The notes beneath the pieces were generated by a model. That model did no database searches. It was given only the letters and a program-made list of their open reading frames with translations, and was not told the DNA's origin. A program made the position numbers and the translations under genes. This document shows, piece by piece, positions 60,961 through 64,000 of a DNA stretch of 64,000 nucleotides. Source of the DNA: Heliocidaris erythrogramma (taxonomy: Eukaryota > Echinodermata > Echinoidea > Camarodonta > Echinometridae). Location: NCBI GenBank assembly GCA_025617745.1, contig CM046861.1:15280563-15344562 (forward strand), given 5' to 3'. How positions within the stretch are numbered: the first letter of the stretch is position 1; each line of letters starts with the position of its first letter.

Positions 60961-62150
60961 AATCATACAGGAACCATCTTCCATGTATCATAAAATTCAA
61001 AAATAACAAAATAACATTTCTGTCTAGCTTCTACTATGCAAAACATTAATTATTGTTTAATCAAGACAAAGATAACGCTGTCCTCCATACCAACCCCAGT
61101 ATTCCTGTATACTTGATGACAATGCCATTGTTACTCACCAAATTACAAGCCTTATGATTTCAATAATAAAAACAGTATCAAAATCTCTACAACCTCCACA
61201 AAAGGTCACTTTGAGTTACAAAATATTATTAAAGAAGATAAAAAGAAAGACATTCATAAAGAAAAACACATTATCAATTACATTTTCTTTTTCCAGTTGC
61301 CATACTGGTACAAAAATGTTGCTCAGATCAAAGTTTCTAAGACATTGAAAGTTATACCACTTATCAAACAAAAATGTACAAATAAATAAGCAAATAACAG
61401 ATCAACTCTATTTCAAAATCTTCCAAAACAAAAAACAATGGTTTTAAGTAATATTGCACATTAAAGGTAATGTTTAGTGTCTGGTGAGCCCTAAAAAACT
61501 TTCCATCAGATTCATTGGATTTTTGTTGATAAATAGCAAGATACTAGCAATACAATTAGATGATGTGCAAGATTTCACGTCCTAAAGTGGCATATTAATC
61601 AATGAGAGGCAAAAAATAATTTAGGAGCCGGGTCAAGGATTGAACTCCCAACTAATTGAACAGTATGCACTATACACAATGCACACGTTCAAAACCTAAA
61701 CACAGTGACACAAATGCTGTCTCTGTGCGATGCCTCAAGATTGTTTGTGCGGGAAGCGGTCGGGGTGGGAAGCTCCTAGCATAGGGCAATATATTGCCAT
61801 GATCTAGCGTTCCTTATGAATATTTTCAGTAAAATTCACAGGAAATCATTAATGCAATACCAAATGATCTCGTATAAACATCTTTTGATTCATGGAAAAC
61901 AACATGAGACTATGTTTAACACGTTTCTTTTCAATTTCCTTTTTGCTACCAAAACTGTACATGAGCTTTAAAAAAAATAGGACAAGGAAAAGATGGGACC
62001 TTGGGTGACAGGCAGTAAACGCAAATATCTTTATACAAAATTTTAAAATTTAAAAAGTGATTTAAAATCTATAAACAAAATTATTAAAGAATCTTAAATT
62101 TTCATGTCATTTAGCATCACATTTATAGGGTCAATATTGTAGAGCTAAAA
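60961..62150. other. Intergenic, nothing recognised
   Basis: No convincing exons or paired transposon ends. 'GGGTCAAGGATTGAACTCCC' near 61630 is B-box-like on the other strand and may be a degraded SINE. Confidence 0.35.
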
Positions 62151-62424
62151 TAAATATGCAAAGCTCTTTAGGTAGCTTAGCTAATTGCAATGGCACGAAA
62201 AGATGCGTTCTTGTAGAGCGCATACCACATGATGATATAACGTCCATATGCCCTTCCAAAGAGCTTTTCAAGGAATACTCCTACCAGGTACCCACTTACC
62301 TCACCTGGGTTGAGTGTGGCAAACACAGATTAATGTCTTACCAAAGGACACTAGTGCAGCTACAGGGATTTGAAGGCGTACCTTGTCATCTGCAGTCCAG
62401 TGACTTAACCACTAGGTTAAAACA
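62150..62424 (-). mobile_element. Probable tRNA-derived SINE (minus strand)
   Basis: On the - strand from about 62424: 'CCTAGTGGTTAAGTCACTGG' (A-box-like) followed by 'CCTTCAAATCCCTG' (weak B box) and a body to an AT-rich tail near 62150. Any + strand ORF over it is a shadow. Confidence 0.45.
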
Positions 62425-62835
62425 GCTCTATAATATGTCTTGAGACAAATTTTTAATCATGGTTCATTTTCAATTGCTGATTTGTCTTTCACATTATCAA
62501 ATTCTACAATTCATTGGCCCTGCCTTGAATTTTAAAGAGAAAGACAAGCTTTTCTTAATACAAAATATCAAATAGAGTATTATAATTTGATAATGTTTTA
62601 AACCATTTAAACAGTTTTTTTAAATGGTTATAACAATCTATGGCACTCTTTTAGCAGAGTTTAATCATCTTAATCTAAAACCACAAATATTTGTGTGCAT
62701 GAAACTTTTGCAAATTTCATATCGTGCCGCAAAATAATCAAATCACAATTGAAACAACATAAAATTACTCCAAATCGTTAAAGTTATTTGCTGCAAAATT
62801 GGCAGTCATTAACAATTCGCAAAAGTTTCTGGTAT

Positions 62836-62958
62836 TTAAAGTACATAATTTTTCAAACATGATGCAGTCAACAGTTGAGGAGCATAAGCTCTCAAGTGCA
62901 GAATGAGCTGTTCATCTTCTCGGTCTGGTATGCAGTCTGGACATACTGCCATCTTGCG
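62836..62958 (-). CDS. Possible terminal coding exon of an unidentified gene
   Basis: On the - strand a good acceptor (TTGTTTTCCTTTCAG) precedes an open frame of 40 residues ending in TAA: starts RKMAVCPDCIPDREDEQLIL and continues HLRAYAPQLL. The charged, cysteine-pair composition looks more protein-like than nearby chance ORFs. I do not recognise the family and see no upstream exon with certainty; it would lie at higher coordinates or beyond the window. Confidence 0.3.
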   Translation of the reverse strand, partial: RKMAVCPDCIPDREDEQLILHLRAYAPQLLTASCLKNYVL

Positions 62959-63439
62959 CTGAAAGGAAAACAACTATATCTCTGCATGACATCTCCTTAT
63001 TTGGCACCATTCTGTCTCCAAAGAGGCAGGCCCCCGGTCTATCAAGTTCTTCCATTATGGTGTACCTGGGCTCACACCTACTCTCTGCCATTGCATTTTA
63101 GTCAGATCACACTTGATCATGACAAAAACTGCACTATTATGTGTGTCCACTTGAGATTTAAATCTTGCCATCAACTTCCTGGGAGCTTGAACTTTCAAAC
63201 CACTTGAGTCTCACGCGTCATTCACATTGGGCGCGGGAAACCAACACGGCAAAATAAGCGTAATGTGTTTCACGTACATTTCCGTATCTTATAACATACA
63301 GACAAGTGAGTTCGCATAGGACCTTCATTGCACACAGATACCCTTGTTCATCTCCACTTGCCATACATTTGCACATGAAAAAAACCTGCCGCATGTGGTA
63401 AACCATCCACACTGATAAATCAAGCCTTACTTTCCATAG

Positions 63440-64000
63440 CTTGTGTCTTTCATATTGTATCAAGATGCACTGTTGCATCTTGAGCTTATCATGACCAGTT
63501 TGAAGTCCACCACGATGCATCAAGCTTTCCAATCCATACAGCCTGGGCTTATTACAGAGTACCTTGCCTTATAGTCAATGTTTTGTCTCTATCACGGTGT
63601 ATCAAGCCATACCATCGCATCTTGAGCTCACAAGGATCACAGTTTGCGTCAACAATGATGTATGAAGCTTCACCATAGCCTGGGCTTATCAAAAAGTAAC
63701 ATGCCTTATAGACAACGTCTTGTTTCTATCATGATGTATCGAGCCAATATGTCCCATCTTGAGCTTATCAGGATCAAGGTTTGCTGTCCAACACAAGGTA
63801 TCAAGCTTTCTAGACCCTAGCTTGGGCTTTAAAGTAACATTGATAGTCAATGTCTTATCTCCAACGTGATGTCCATATATCAAACCTGATTGTCCATATT
63901 ACACTTTATCAGGATCATGGCTTGCAAAATCCACCAGGATACAACAAACTTACTTGTCCATAGCTTGGGCTATCAAGTCTTATAGTAGCATCTTGTGCCT
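63440..64000. repeat. ~138-bp degenerate tandem repeat reaching the window edge
   Basis: Units beginning near 63450, 63589, 63727 and 63861 share 'GTATCAAGC', 'CATCTTGAGCTTATCA..GATCA', 'CCATAGCCTGGGCTTATCA' and 'TATAGTCAATGT' blocks in order. At least four units; the array continues past 64000. Confidence 0.75.

Noticed and set aside
1-64000. CRISPR arrays, bacterial operons, rRNA genes
   Set aside because: None seen; introns and repeat content show a eukaryotic nuclear genome, and tRNA-like signals found are SINE parts lacking a full cloverleaf.

Overview
This is a 64 kb window of an animal nuclear genome, most likely an echinoderm and probably a sea urchin. The evidence is an intronless Toll-like receptor with an echinoid-style TIR domain, split housekeeping genes with canonical GT-AG introns, and dense non-autonomous transposons. 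The species call is inference; nothing in the sequence names it.

Layout of genes. The left end holds the last five coding exons (1-5255, + strand) of a clathrin-adaptor AP-1/AP-2 beta subunit. A single-exon Toll-like receptor follows at 11609-14317 (+). The right two thirds is one gene on the - strand: DRG1, a translation-associated GTPase. I could join 11 exons from 56210 down to 23045 into a complete 366-residue frame with matching splice phases. TLR and DRG1 are convergent. A possible last exon of another - strand gene lies at 62836-62958 (weak).

DRG1 intron 1 (33479-56171, about 22.7 kb) is the most unusual part. It is a nest of mobile DNA: a TIR element with subterminal motif clusters (33950-34930), a family of about 690-bp hAT-like MITEs with 8-bp target duplications, TTAA-flanked MITEs, a roughly 790-bp inverted repeat, a recent 1.96-kb tandem duplication, and a full-length Ty3/Gypsy retrotransposon (45805-55912). 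The Gypsy element has 319-bp LTRs that read as identical, a PBS and PPT, intact gag and pol, and a textbook -1 frameshift signal (GGGAAAC, 6-nt spacer, hairpin). Its Gag starts with a helix-hairpin-helix and carries an RS-like domain. Its integrase ends in a PHD finger of the H3K4me3-reading type. It sits 259 bp inside intron 1 from DRG1 exon 1, where promoter-proximal H3K4me3 would be expected, so a chromatin-reader-guided integration model is the most interesting hypothesis here.

Elsewhere are a perfect 246-bp SINE palindrome, 5'-truncated LINE tails, tandem repeats carrying nuclear-receptor DR1-like sites, a MITE family with telomere-like CCCTAA cores, a TTAA-flanked MITE family scattered through the DRG1 locus, and many microsatellites.
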